Below are positions 5,551-12,113 of a DNA stretch of 12,113 bases, piece by piece; position 1 is the stretch's first letter, and every line of letters begins with the position of its first letter. This DNA comes from Desulfuromusa sp. (GTDB lineage: Bacteria; Desulfobacterota; Desulfuromonadia; Desulfuromonadales; Geopsychrobacteraceae). The stretch lies in assembly GCA_030590745.1 (NCBI GenBank), contig JAUVCS010000010.1, positions 1-12,113 on the forward strand. The letters run 5' to 3'. The notes beneath the pieces were generated by a model that saw nothing but the letters and a program-made list of their open reading frames with translations, ran no database searches and had not been told where the DNA came from. Both the position numbers and the translations under genes were made by a program.

Positions 5551-8382
5551 ATGAAACTCTCCACTTCACAGCAAATTGAACAACTTATTGATGTTATACA
5601 AGATTTCGGCAAAGAGAATCTGGAAGAGATCCTGCACAAACTTATTGAAGGGGTGCAAATGCTTGCCGATGGTGGGCATTGTCGTATCTATCTGGAAGAC
5701 TTGACCATGGGGGCTATCACTTGCGCAGCAACAACCGGCCGAGACACCCTTCAGCTACAGAATAACTACTCCCCAATCAACAGTAGTCACTTTTTAATTT
5801 CACAGGTCTACCAGAACAAACAAGAGCTTGCTATCAGGGATCTGTCACAGTATCCGCAAGACCAGCTACTAGTGACAGAAAATCAGAAGGTTGGAGCCAT
5901 CTACCTGTTACCAATCACCCAACTCGGTCGCTCAATCGGGGTTCTCTGTCTCGACCGGGAAGAATCAAGCCAATTCCCCCCGGAAGAGCGCTTACACCGC
6001 ATTCGTAAACTACTGGTTGCGGTTGCTCCGACACTGAACCGGGCACGTAAATATCAACAGCAACGACAACTGGCGCGACACGTTGACGAGGCAAAAAAAC
6101 GGGAAGCAGCCCTCTTTATGGTGAAATCTGCGGCACAACTGGTAGAACAGGTTGCTTTAGCTTCGGTACTGATTCCCATACCATCGGAGATTGACGGGGA
6201 ACGCACCCTGCAGATCCTGGCTTCCTATTCCAAAGAGCGAGAAGCAGGAAAATTATACGAAGAAGAACGTTTAATCAATCTGAGCCCTGGAGAGTCGCTA
6301 CTTTCCCGCTTCATTGATCGTGCCGGGGTCATTGTTGACGACAGTCTTCTCGCTCCACTTTACATTTCTGACCTCGCTGCAGAAACGTTGCAAAAACCCT
6401 ACTTAACCAAAGAGTTGGGGCTGAAATCTCTCTATATGGTTCCACGCTACGACAAACGAACCCAACGGGTCATCTGTCTGGTTAATTACTACACCAAAGA
6501 ACGCCATCAGTTCAGCTCATTTGAACGGGATCTTCTTGATGCCCACGCCGAAATGGCTCAACGGGTTGTTCAGGAGATTGGTGACGAGCACCTTGAAGTT
6601 CAAGTTCTGTCGGAAATCAGAGATCTGCTTCAGCAATCAAATGATCGTCTGAAACCATTCTTACACCGCGTTCTCTCCAAAGCGACACAGTTGATTGGAG
6701 CTGACACCGGTAGTATCGCTCTGGTTCGCGAACATGAAGGTGAACGCTGGTTGCTGGTTGAGGATATGCAGGGCAACCTGATTGGGGCAAAAAGCCGGGA
6801 CTGGCTGAAACAACACATCCCACCCATCCGGATAGGGGGACAGGAGCTTCCTGCCGAAGCAAGAAGCCTCTCGGGTCTCGCTGCAACCACAGCAAAAGCG
6901 GAGATCCTGGTTGACAGCCTGGACATAGAGAATAACGATAGTTTTTACCAGCCGGTTACTGAGGCGATCCGCAGTGAGCTTGCAGTTCCGATCATTCATG
7001 ATGGTGAAGTCCTGGCTGTTATCTGCCTGGACAGCTTGAAACCACACTACTTTACCAATGAGCACAGACGTATCCTGTTGATTATCGAGCGGATGATCGG
7101 GCATCACATGGCCATCCTCCAAAAACTTGAGCAACTGACCAGTGAAATTGACCGACTCCGCCAGGATGTTGATTACAAAGATCCCAATATTACCTCATAC
7201 CGATTGGGCAATATTATTGGTAACTCAACAAAGACCCAGGAGGTCATTGACACAATTCAGACGATCAGCCCCCCCCTCTGCCAGCGGATTATCCAATGGA
7301 AAAAACAGGGGGTTCCTGATCAGGGAGAATTTCTTGGCTTACCTTCAATTTTGATCACTGGTGAAACTGGTGCAGGAAAGGAATTCCTGTTTAACAATCT
7401 ATTCACCCAACTCAATCAAATTTATCGGGAGATGCTACCGACCCAAGGTGTCCTGCCACTCAAAAAGACCAATATTGCCGCTTACAGTGGAGAATTGACC
7501 TATTCGGAGCTGTTTGGACACAAACGGGGAGCTTTTACCGGAGCACAAAGTGACCGGCGTGGGATTTTTGAAGAAGCTCACGGTGGGGTCGTCTTCCTTG
7601 ATGAAATCGGTGACGCTGATCCAAAAACTCAGGTTCAACTGTTGCGCTTTCTGGATAGCGGTGAATTTGTCCGACTGGGAGAAAATATTACCCGACATTC
7701 TCAAGTTCTACTGGTAGCCGGAACCAACCGTGATTTGCGCCAGTTGATTTCAACCGGAGCTTTTCGTGAGGATCTATACCATCGCCTCTCAGAACTGATT
7801 ATTGAAGTCCCGTCACTCAACCAGCGCCGTGAAGATATCCCCGATCTTGCCGTCCACTTCCTCGGCCGTCTGTTTCAGGTCTATCGTCAGCCGGAGCAGG
7901 ATCAAGAAGAGCACCCAAGCCTCTCTGCTGAAGCAAAAAACTTTCTCAAAGAACATTATTTTACCGGCAATATCAGAGAGTTACGCAGCATACTCCTGCG
8001 GGCAATGCTGTTTCGTCAGAGTAAAATAATCCATGTTGATGAGATTAAAAGAGCAATCCAACCACAAACAAGTAACGAGGTTAAAAAGCTGGAACCGGAG
8101 CAACTTGTTCTTGCTGAACAACTGGCAGGAAATCTGTTGAGACAGATTTTATCGGGTCAGAAAAGTTTTTGGGAGGCTATCTATCAGCCCTATGCAAAGC
8201 AGGAATTGACCCGTGAAGTGGTCATAAAACTGATTGAAAAAGCCCGGGCAGAAGGGGCGACCAATATGCCAAAGTTGGCACGGTTGCTGTGTGCCTGTGA
8301 CCCCGCAGACGAATCACCGGAAGAGAAGAAAAACTTTTACCGCTTCAAAAATTTCTTTTATAAAACGGTTCGAATCGATTAA
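5551..8382 (+). CDS. Sigma-54-interacting AAA+ transcriptional activator with three GAF-type sensor domains
   Basis: 943 residues, cytoplasmic. N-terminal GAF-like domains span about 22-165, 185-345 (divergent) and 365-525, joined by helical linkers. The AAA+ domain (about 553-838) has Walker A GETGAGKE (604-611), an intact sigma-54-contacting GAFTGA loop (660-665), Walker B VVFLDEIGD (D684/E685), sensor I region GTNRD (N726), arginine-finger region FREDLYHRL (738-746) and sensor II GNIREL (806-811). It should therefore use ATP to remodel sigma-54 RNA polymerase. About 20 extra residues sit between IIGNS (555) and Walker A, compared with a typical NtrC-type domain. There is no REC domain, so control probably comes from GAF ligands. 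The C-terminus (about 843-943) is not a plain Fis helix-turn-helix; it has FWEAIYQPYAKQELTRE and FYRFKNFFYKT, like C-termini of some other GAF/FHA-containing activators, and presumably binds DNA. AAGAGG lies 7 nt before the ATG. Targets are unknown. Confidence 0.92.
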   Translation: MKLSTSQQIEQLIDVIQDFGKENLEEILHKLIEGVQMLADGGHCRIYLEDLTMGAITCAATTGRDTLQLQNNYSPINSSHFLISQVYQNKQELAIRDLSQYPQDQLLVTENQKVGAIYLLPITQLGRSIGVLCLDREESSQFPPEERLHRIRKLLVAVAPTLNRARKYQQQRQLARHVDEAKKREAALFMVKSAAQLVEQVALASVLIPIPSEIDGERTLQILASYSKEREAGKLYEEERLINLSPGESLLSRFIDRAGVIVDDSLLAPLYISDLAAETLQKPYLTKELGLKSLYMVPRYDKRTQRVICLVNYYTKERHQFSSFERDLLDAHAEMAQRVVQEIGDEHLEVQVLSEIRDLLQQSNDRLKPFLHRVLSKATQLIGADTGSIALVREHEGERWLLVEDMQGNLIGAKSRDWLKQHIPPIRIGGQELPAEARSLSGLAATTAKAEILVDSLDIENNDSFYQPVTEAIRSELAVPIIHDGEVLAVICLDSLKPHYFTNEHRRILLIIERMIGHHMAILQKLEQLTSEIDRLRQDVDYKDPNITSYRLGNIIGNSTKTQEVIDTIQTISPPLCQRIIQWKKQGVPDQGEFLGLPSILITGETGAGKEFLFNNLFTQLNQIYREMLPTQGVLPLKKTNIAAYSGELTYSELFGHKRGAFTGAQSDRRGIFEEAHGGVVFLDEIGDADPKTQVQLLRFLDSGEFVRLGENITRHSQVLLVAGTNRDLRQLISTGAFREDLYHRLSELIIEVPSLNQRREDIPDLAVHFLGRLFQVYRQPEQDQEEHPSLSAEAKNFLKEHYFTGNIRELRSILLRAMLFRQSKIIHVDEIKRAIQPQTSNEVKKLEPEQLVLAEQLAGNLLRQILSGQKSFWEAIYQPYAKQELTREVVIKLIEKARAEGATNMPKLARLLCACDPADESPEEKKNFYRFKNFFYKTVRID

Positions 8383-8400
8383 ACAGGAGCGAGGGACAAA

Positions 8401-9687
8401 TCACAACCCAACACCTTCTAACTTTTTCTCAACAGTCTGGCGATCTTCCTCAGACCAGGGGCCAACAACCACTAGCTTCATCCCTTTCTCGGAGAATAGT
8501 TCGCCAGCGACCTGCTGCAGGTATTCTGGGGTCAGACATTGCAGTTCCCGGCAATCCTGCTCAAGAGTTCGAATATAATCAGCCTGCAAACCCCAGCCAT
8601 AACGAACCGCCATTGCCTCGCTCTGATCACGTGAAAATTCGAGATCAAACTGATAACTTTTCACCACCGCAGCCAATTCATCAGCTGGAATTTTCTGCTC
8701 ACGCAGCTCTACCATGACCTTGAGTAATTCAGTCACGGCAGCTAATAAATTTTCCGGAGCAACTGAGAGATCAATAGCCATGTAACCGGTATCGTCCAGC
8801 AGTGAACAATTCGCCTCAACCGAGTAGGTCAATCCCAACTCTTCACGCAACCGCAGAGAGAGACGGGCACCACCACCCGAGGATAAAATCCGCCGCAACA
8901 AACGAATCGCTAAAGTCCGCTTATCCTGCCGTCCTGGCAATCGAAACGCCAGCTGTAAACTGATCTGTGAGTCCGAATCCTGAACCCAAAAGCTCTCTGT
9001 AGCATTGGGCAATTGCTCCGCAACCGGCGAAATCGGAAGAATCTCTCCGACTGACCATCCACCAAATTGCTGTTCCACCAACGCATGAAAGTCACTCCGC
9101 ACAATGGGCCCACAAGCACAGATCACCAGATTTTGCGGCACATACCAGCTGCGATAATATTCCTCCAGAACTGCGCGATCAATTCCCTGCAAAGTTTCAG
9201 AGGAACCAATCAACGATTCTCCCAGCGGGTGGTTTGGCCAAAGCAAACCCATCATCAGATTATCAAGGTTAACCTGAATCCCATCCTCGTTAAAATCATC
9301 TCGCGCCTCTTCCATAATAATCCGTCGTTCAGTATCAATTTCATCGAATTTAGGTCGGAGTAACATGGAAGCAAAAAGGGCAACCCCTTCGGCCAGAAAG
9401 TCGGGATGGATTCGTGAATGAAAACAGGTTGTCTCAGCATCGGTCGAGGCATTAACCGAGCCACCAATCGCCTCAAAAGCACGTTCCAGTTGGATACTTG
9501 TCGCATATTCAGTGGTTCCCCGAAAGATCATATGCTCCAAGAAATGGGAGATCCCTGACAGCTCGGGAGCCTCACACCGTCCGCCAACTGCCAGCGAACA
9601 AACCAATTCGGCAGAATGGAGGTGGGGCATGGGAACGGTAACCAGACGGACACCGTTAGCTAATGTATCAATAAAATATTCTGGCAT
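8401..9687 (-). CDS. M16-family zinc metallopeptidase (processing-peptidase-like, single-chain ~428 aa)
   Basis: Cytoplasmic peptidase of the inverzincin family, related to mitochondrial processing peptidase beta subunits and bacterial YmxG/MlpA-like proteins. From ATG 9687, the inverted zinc motif H48-F-L-E51-H52 sits in GISHFLEHMIFRGT. The third zinc ligand is expected among the glutamates of ERRIIMEEARDD (E126/E127), about 75 residues later. The C-terminal half carries ARLSLRLREELGLTYSV, the conserved R...Y segment of the M16 fold, so both halves are present and the length is normal. No signal peptide is visible. The frame extends to TTG 9699, but neither start has a recognisable Shine-Dalgarno; ATG 9687 is chosen as the ordinary codon directly before the conserved MPEYFIDTLANG opening. 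It lies 69 bp downstream of hemB in the same direction, with a hairpin between them. Its stop codon converges on the AAA+ activator with only 18 bp between. The substrate is unknown. Confidence 0.9.
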   Translation of the reverse strand: MPEYFIDTLANGVRLVTVPMPHLHSAELVCSLAVGGRCEAPELSGISHFLEHMIFRGTTEYATSIQLERAFEAIGGSVNASTDAETTCFHSRIHPDFLAEGVALFASMLLRPKFDEIDTERRIIMEEARDDFNEDGIQVNLDNLMMGLLWPNHPLGESLIGSSETLQGIDRAVLEEYYRSWYVPQNLVICACGPIVRSDFHALVEQQFGGWSVGEILPISPVAEQLPNATESFWVQDSDSQISLQLAFRLPGRQDKRTLAIRLLRRILSSGGGARLSLRLREELGLTYSVEANCSLLDDTGYMAIDLSVAPENLLAAVTELLKVMVELREQKIPADELAAVVKSYQFDLEFSRDQSEAMAVRYGWGLQADYIRTLEQDCRELQCLTPEYLQQVAGELFSEKGMKLVVVGPWSEEDRQTVEKKLEGVGL

Positions 9688-9702
9688 AGGACAAGACAAG
9701 AA

Positions 9703-9727
9703 GGGACTATCAATCTCTGATAGCCCC
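9703..9727 (-). terminator. Rho-independent terminator-like hairpin downstream of hemB
   Basis: In minus-strand RNA, GGGGCUAUCA (9727-9718) pairs with UGAUAGUCCC (9712-9703) around a 5-nt loop. All ten pairs form if one is G-U; the plus-strand RNA would have an A-C mismatch there, which favours the minus orientation. It is preceded by AAAA and followed by TTCTTGTCTTGT, an interrupted U-rich tract. It starts about 30 bp after the hemB stop codon and ends about 15 bp before the M16 peptidase ATG, so it may be a full or partial terminator, or may affect M16 translation. Confidence 0.6.
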
Positions 9728-9756
9728 TTTTACTCCATTCAACAACAGTTCAACGA

Positions 9757-10731
9757 TTAACCTTGCAATAATCCGGCAGCTTCTTTGGCATGATAGGTAA
9801 TGATCAGATCGGCTCCGGCCCGTTTCATCCCGAGCAGGGTTTCCATCATCACCCGGTCACCATCAATCCACCCTTTTTCTGCAGCAGCCTTGACCATGCT
9901 GTACTCACCGGAAACATTGTAGGCAACCAGTGGCAGGTCAAAATTATCCTTCAACTCACGCAACACATCCAGATAGGCCAATGCCGGCTTGACCATCAGA
10001 AAATCAGCGCCTTCAGCAACATCTTGATTGGCTTCGCGGAGGGCCTCCAAACGATTGGCTGGATCCATCTGATAACTGCGTCGATCACCAAATTCAGGGG
10101 TGCTTTCTGCCGCCTCACGGAACGGACCATAGTAACCGCTGGCATATTTGACCGCATAACTCATCACCGGAATATGCTCGAAACCATTCTCGTCCAGAAT
10201 ATCGCGAATTGCGGCAACCCGACCATCCATCATATCGGAAGGGGCAACGATATCGGCACCCGCCTGGGCGTGGGAAAGGGCTTCGGCAGCAAGCAACTCA
10301 AGGGTCGAATCATTATCGACATCACCATCTTTGATCAGTCCACAATGGCCGTGATCAGTATATTCGCACATACAGACATCGGTAATAACGGTCAATTCTG
10401 GAACATTTTCCTTAATCGCGCGGATGGTATTCTGAATGATTCCGGTGGCACAATAGGCATCGCTGCCGACGGCATCTTTCACCTCCGGAATACCAAACAG
10501 AACCACCGCTGGGATTCCAAGGTCATACACTTCCTTCGCTTCAACAACGATATTATCAATCGACTGCTGATAGATTCCCGGCATCGAGCTGATCTCTTTT
10601 TTGATATTCTCACCAAAGGCACTGAACATCGGGTAGATCAGATCGTCGACGCGCAAATGGGTTTCGCGCACCATCCGACGGATATTTTCATTACGACGTA
10701 AACGACGAGGGCGATAATTGGGAAAATACAT
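9757..10731 (-). CDS. hemB: Porphobilinogen synthase (delta-aminolevulinic acid dehydratase), zinc type
   Basis: Condenses two 5-aminolevulinate molecules to porphobilinogen, the first step common to all tetrapyrroles; cytosolic, usually octameric. 324 residues, the usual family length. The active-site zinc cysteines C120, C122 and C130 lie in [14 protein letters not shown], the zinc-dependent version of the metal site rather than the aspartate-rich magnesium version. Schiff-base lysines are K195 ([14 protein letters not shown]) and K248 ([12 protein letters not shown]). The [17 protein letters not shown] region matches the allosteric Mg-site region of the family. The ATG at 10731 is chosen because AGGAG lies 6 nt upstream and the protein then begins with the conserved [10 protein letters not shown] longer in-frame start at 10782 would read into an intergenic stem-loop. 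It lies downstream of hemC and hemD in the same orientation and is followed by a hairpin terminator. Confidence 0.97.
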   Translation of the reverse strand: MYFPNYRPRRLRRNENIRRMVRETHLRVDDLIYPMFSAFGENIKKEISSMPGIYQQSIDNIVVEAKEVYDLGIPAVVLFGIPEVKDAVGSDAYCATGIIQNTIRAIKENVPELTVITDVCMCEYTDHGHCGLIKDGDVDNDSTLELLAAEALSHAQAGADIVAPSDMMDGRVAAIRDILDENGFEHIPVMSYAVKYASGYYGPFREAAESTPEFGDRRSYQMDPANRLEALREANQDVAEGADFLMVKPALAYLDVLRELKDNFDLPLVAYNVSGEYSMVKAAAEKGWIDGDRVMMETLLGMKRAGADLIITYHAKEAAGLLQG

Positions 10732-10737
10732 ATAGAA

Positions 10738-10743
10738 CTCCTG
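10738..10743 (-). promoter_or_regulatory. Ribosome binding site fixing the hemB start
   Basis: CAGGAG on the minus strand ends 6 nt before the ATG at 10731. Its strength and spacing select this start over the in-frame codon at 10782, which lies inside the hemD-hemB stem-loop. Confidence 0.75.
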
Positions 10744-10761
10744 TTGGAAGATAATCTTTTT

Positions 10762-10834
10762 ACCACAGAGACACTGAGACACAGAGAAGACCAGTAGGTT
10801 TTGGTTTATCTCTGGACCTCAGTGTCTCTGTGGT
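10762..10834. repeat. CCACAGAG-type stem-loop repeat between hemD and hemB
   Basis: ACCACAGAGACACTGAG (10762-10778) and CTCAGTGTCTCTGTGGT (10818-10834) are perfect 17-bp inverted repeats. After a 3-base internal mismatch the stem continues as CAGAGA (10782-10787) with TCTCTG (10809-10814), leaving a loop of about 21 nt. Each arm is built from 8-mer units close to ACACAGAG. It nearly fills the 108-bp gap, starting 5 bp after the hemD stop codon and ending about 30 bp before the hemB ATG. There is no clean U-tract on the minus-strand side. Similar CCACAGAG-containing intergenic repeats are, from memory, common in several bacterial genomes; that was not checked. It could be a dispersed repeat, an RNA-processing or stability element, or a partial terminator within the hem operon. 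Confidence 0.75.
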
Positions 10835-10839
10835 TATTT

Positions 10840-11622
10840 CTACTTTTTATAATAATCTACCATCGCCAAAACCAAAGAATCCAAAGTCCAACTCTGTGGC
10901 TCCAAATCAACCTCAAAACCATGCTTACGAATCGTCTCTGATGTCTGTGGACCAATAGAAAAAAACTTGGTTTGTCCTTGCAGTTTCCTCAGATCATCAC
11001 CCAGCATAACGGACAGATTGTTGAAAGTTGAGGAGGAACTGAAACAGACAGCATCGATATCATCAGTGGAGAGTAACTTACGGATTTTCGGCTCACTTCC
11101 TTCCGGCAATATCGTCCGATAAGCAACCGGTGCAACCACCTCTGCCCCGGCAGCCTGCAAACTGTCGATAATCAGGGGACGTGCAATCTCGGCACGCGGA
11201 TAGAGAATTCTCTTCCCTTTGACTCCATATTTCAAAAGTTCTGCAACCACCCCTTCAGCACGATGATCGGCAGGAATCAAGTCAGGTCGGATACAATTCT
11301 GCCCCAGTGCTTTTGCCGTTTTTGGACCAACAGCAACAACGAAGATATCAGTCAAGGTGCCAATATACTGGTTGGTTTCAAGCATCCGCTCAAAGAGAGC
11401 TTCAACACCATTGACTGAGGTGAGAATCAAAATATCAAATTCATCCAGATCCCGCAGTACAAAATCCAGCGGAGCCCAACTTTCCGGAGGAATAATTTCA
11501 ATCGTTGGAATACAGATTGCTGTCCCACCCTGTTGTTCTAGCAGAGAGACAAAATCAGCTGCTTGAGCCTGTGGCCGGGTGATCAGAAATCGTTTGTCGA
11601 TTAGAGGCAACTTTGCGGTCAA
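10840..11622 (-). CDS. hemD: Uroporphyrinogen-III synthase
   Basis: Cyclises hydroxymethylbilane to uroporphyrinogen III with inversion of ring D, at the branch point for haem, sirohaem and cobalamin; cytosolic. 260 residues, the normal length of a stand-alone HemD, with no fused methyltransferase domain. The family is poorly conserved, but typical pieces appear in order: FLITRPQAQA near the N-terminus, LILTSVNGVEAL, AVGPKTAKAL, ILYPRAEIARPLI, DAVCFSSSSTF and FFSIGPQTSETIRKHGFEVD. The start is TTG at 11622, 2 bp after the hemC stop codon, with GGGG 7 nt upstream. No in-frame ATG lies nearby, and the conserved FLITRP block begins about a dozen residues in, so the rare start seems real. The tight coupling implies co-transcription and perhaps translational coupling with hemC. 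Confidence 0.93.
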   Translation of the reverse strand: MTAKLPLIDKRFLITRPQAQAADFVSLLEQQGGTAICIPTIEIIPPESWAPLDFVLRDLDEFDILILTSVNGVEALFERMLETNQYIGTLTDIFVVAVGPKTAKALGQNCIRPDLIPADHRAEGVVAELLKYGVKGKRILYPRAEIARPLIIDSLQAAGAEVVAPVAYRTILPEGSEPKIRKLLSTDDIDAVCFSSSSTFNNLSVMLGDDLRKLQGQTKFFSIGPQTSETIRKHGFEVDLEPQSWTLDSLVLAMVDYYKK

Positions 11623-11624
11623 AA

Positions 11625-12113
11625 TTAATCCCCATCCGTATTAAACGTATCGCAGCCATAAACCTCATTGAGAATTTCAGCGGCCCCCTGAGAAAGCAAC
11701 ACTTTCGCCAAAGCCACACCGGTTTCTACCGCCTGATCAACGTGACAGGTCATAGTTTCCTTCAACATTTTTTGCCCCAAGACATCAGATACCAGTCCGG
11801 TTAATTCCAACTGGTCGCCCTTTACGGTTCCAAAAGCAGCAATCGGCACCTGACAACCACCTTCGAGGGTTGCCAGCACAGCTCGTTCTGCAGTGACCGC
11901 GTAGGAGGTTGGCGGATGGTTGAAAAAATCGATCAGATCATTGGTCGCATCATCATCTAACCGGCTTTCCAAACCCAATGCCCCCTGACCAATTGCCGGC
12001 AAACAGACCTTTGGATCGAAATATTCACCAATTTGATCAGTAAATCCTAACCGGTGCATCCCCGCTGCTGCCAGAATCACCGCATCCAGATGATCATCTT
12101 TCAGCTTCTTGAT
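11625..12113 (-). CDS. hemC: Porphobilinogen deaminase (hydroxymethylbilane synthase), C-terminal half, cut by window edge
   Basis: Polymerises four porphobilinogens into hydroxymethylbilane; cytosolic. The frame is open to the window edge, with 162 residues of an expected ~310 visible and no genuine start inside the window. The visible part begins IKKLKDDHLDAVILAAAGMHRLG, which leads into the conserved LPAIGQGALGLESR block. The dipyrromethane-cofactor cysteine is present at visible residue 87 in LEGGCQVPIAAFG, so the enzyme should be active. The C-terminal domain (AFGTVKGDQLELTGLVSD onward) is complete and ends at a TAA 2 bp before hemD. The order hemC, hemD, hemB in one direction fits a haem-biosynthesis operon whose promoter lies outside the window. 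Confidence 0.96.
   Translation of the reverse strand: MKKLKDDHLDAVILAAAGMHRLGFTDQIGEYFDPKVCLPAIGQGALGLESRLDDDATNDLIDFFNHPPTSYAVTAERAVLATLEGGCQVPIAAFGTVKGDQLELTGLVSDVLGQKMLKETMTCHVDQAVETGVALAKVLLSQGAAEILNEVYGCDTFNTDGD

Noticed and set aside
6661..7134. 157-codon minus-strand frame
   Set aside because: It is opposite the GAF3 region of the AAA+ activator; composition and lack of motifs mark it as a shadow.
9790..10701. 303-codon plus-strand open frame
   Set aside because: It lies entirely opposite hemB, whose product is unmistakable. The length is a by-product of hemB codon usage.
10732..10782. N-terminal extension of HemB to an in-frame start at 10782
   Set aside because: It would begin inside the hemD-hemB stem-loop, add 17 non-conserved residues and ignore the strong AGGAG before the ATG at 10731.
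1..12113. CRISPR array, tRNA or rRNA genes, or a complete insertion sequence
   Set aside because: No regularly spaced repeats, tRNA-like cloverleaf, rRNA segment or transposase-like protein was recognised.

Overview
The window looks like chromosomal DNA from a delta-type proteobacterium, most likely of the Desulfuromonadales (Desulfuromonas/Pelobacter/Geobacter relatives). This is an inference from gene content: a hemC-hemD-hemB cluster, many soluble HDOD, GAF and GGDEF signalling proteins, and intergenic inverted repeats. Base composition is moderate and AT-leaning. No tRNA, rRNA, CRISPR array or intact insertion sequence was seen.

Layout, left to right. (i) Positions 1-574 (minus) hold the N-terminal half of an ornithine aminotransferase that runs off the left edge. 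(ii) A 163-bp element with 19-bp terminal inverted repeats (671-833) fills most of the gap to the next gene. (iii) Positions 846-5102 (minus) are a two-gene signalling operon: an HDOD-GAF-like histidine kinase followed 15 bp later by a REC-PAS-GGDEF-EAL response regulator. (iv) An AT-rich divergent intergenic region (about 5103-5550) carries two dyads and likely promoters. (v) Positions 5551-8382 (plus) encode a three-GAF, AAA+ sigma-54-type activator with an intact GAFTGA loop. (vi) Positions 8401-9687 (minus) encode an M16 zinc peptidase convergent with it. (vii) Positions 9757-12113 (minus) are the haem genes hemB, hemD and the C-terminal half of hemC, with a 73-bp CCACAGAG-type stem-loop between hemD and hemB and a hairpin terminator after hemB.

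How the genes work together. hemC, hemD and hemB are transcribed in that order and supply consecutive early steps of tetrapyrrole synthesis (5-aminolevulinate to porphobilinogen to hydroxymethylbilane to uroporphyrinogen III). The kinase and response regulator are probably a cognate pair that turns a cytoplasmic signal into c-di-GMP output. The diguanylate cyclase half looks fully active, with an inhibitory I-site. The EAL half has lost the general-base glutamate and one metal-binding aspartate, so it probably does not hydrolyse c-di-GMP. The divergent AAA+ activator shares the promoter region and may belong to the same circuit, but nothing in the sequence proves that.

The most interesting points are the degenerate EAL domain beside an intact GGDEF, the three-gene divergent signalling island, the 16-bp palindrome placed like a class II activator site, and the two intergenic inverted-repeat elements.
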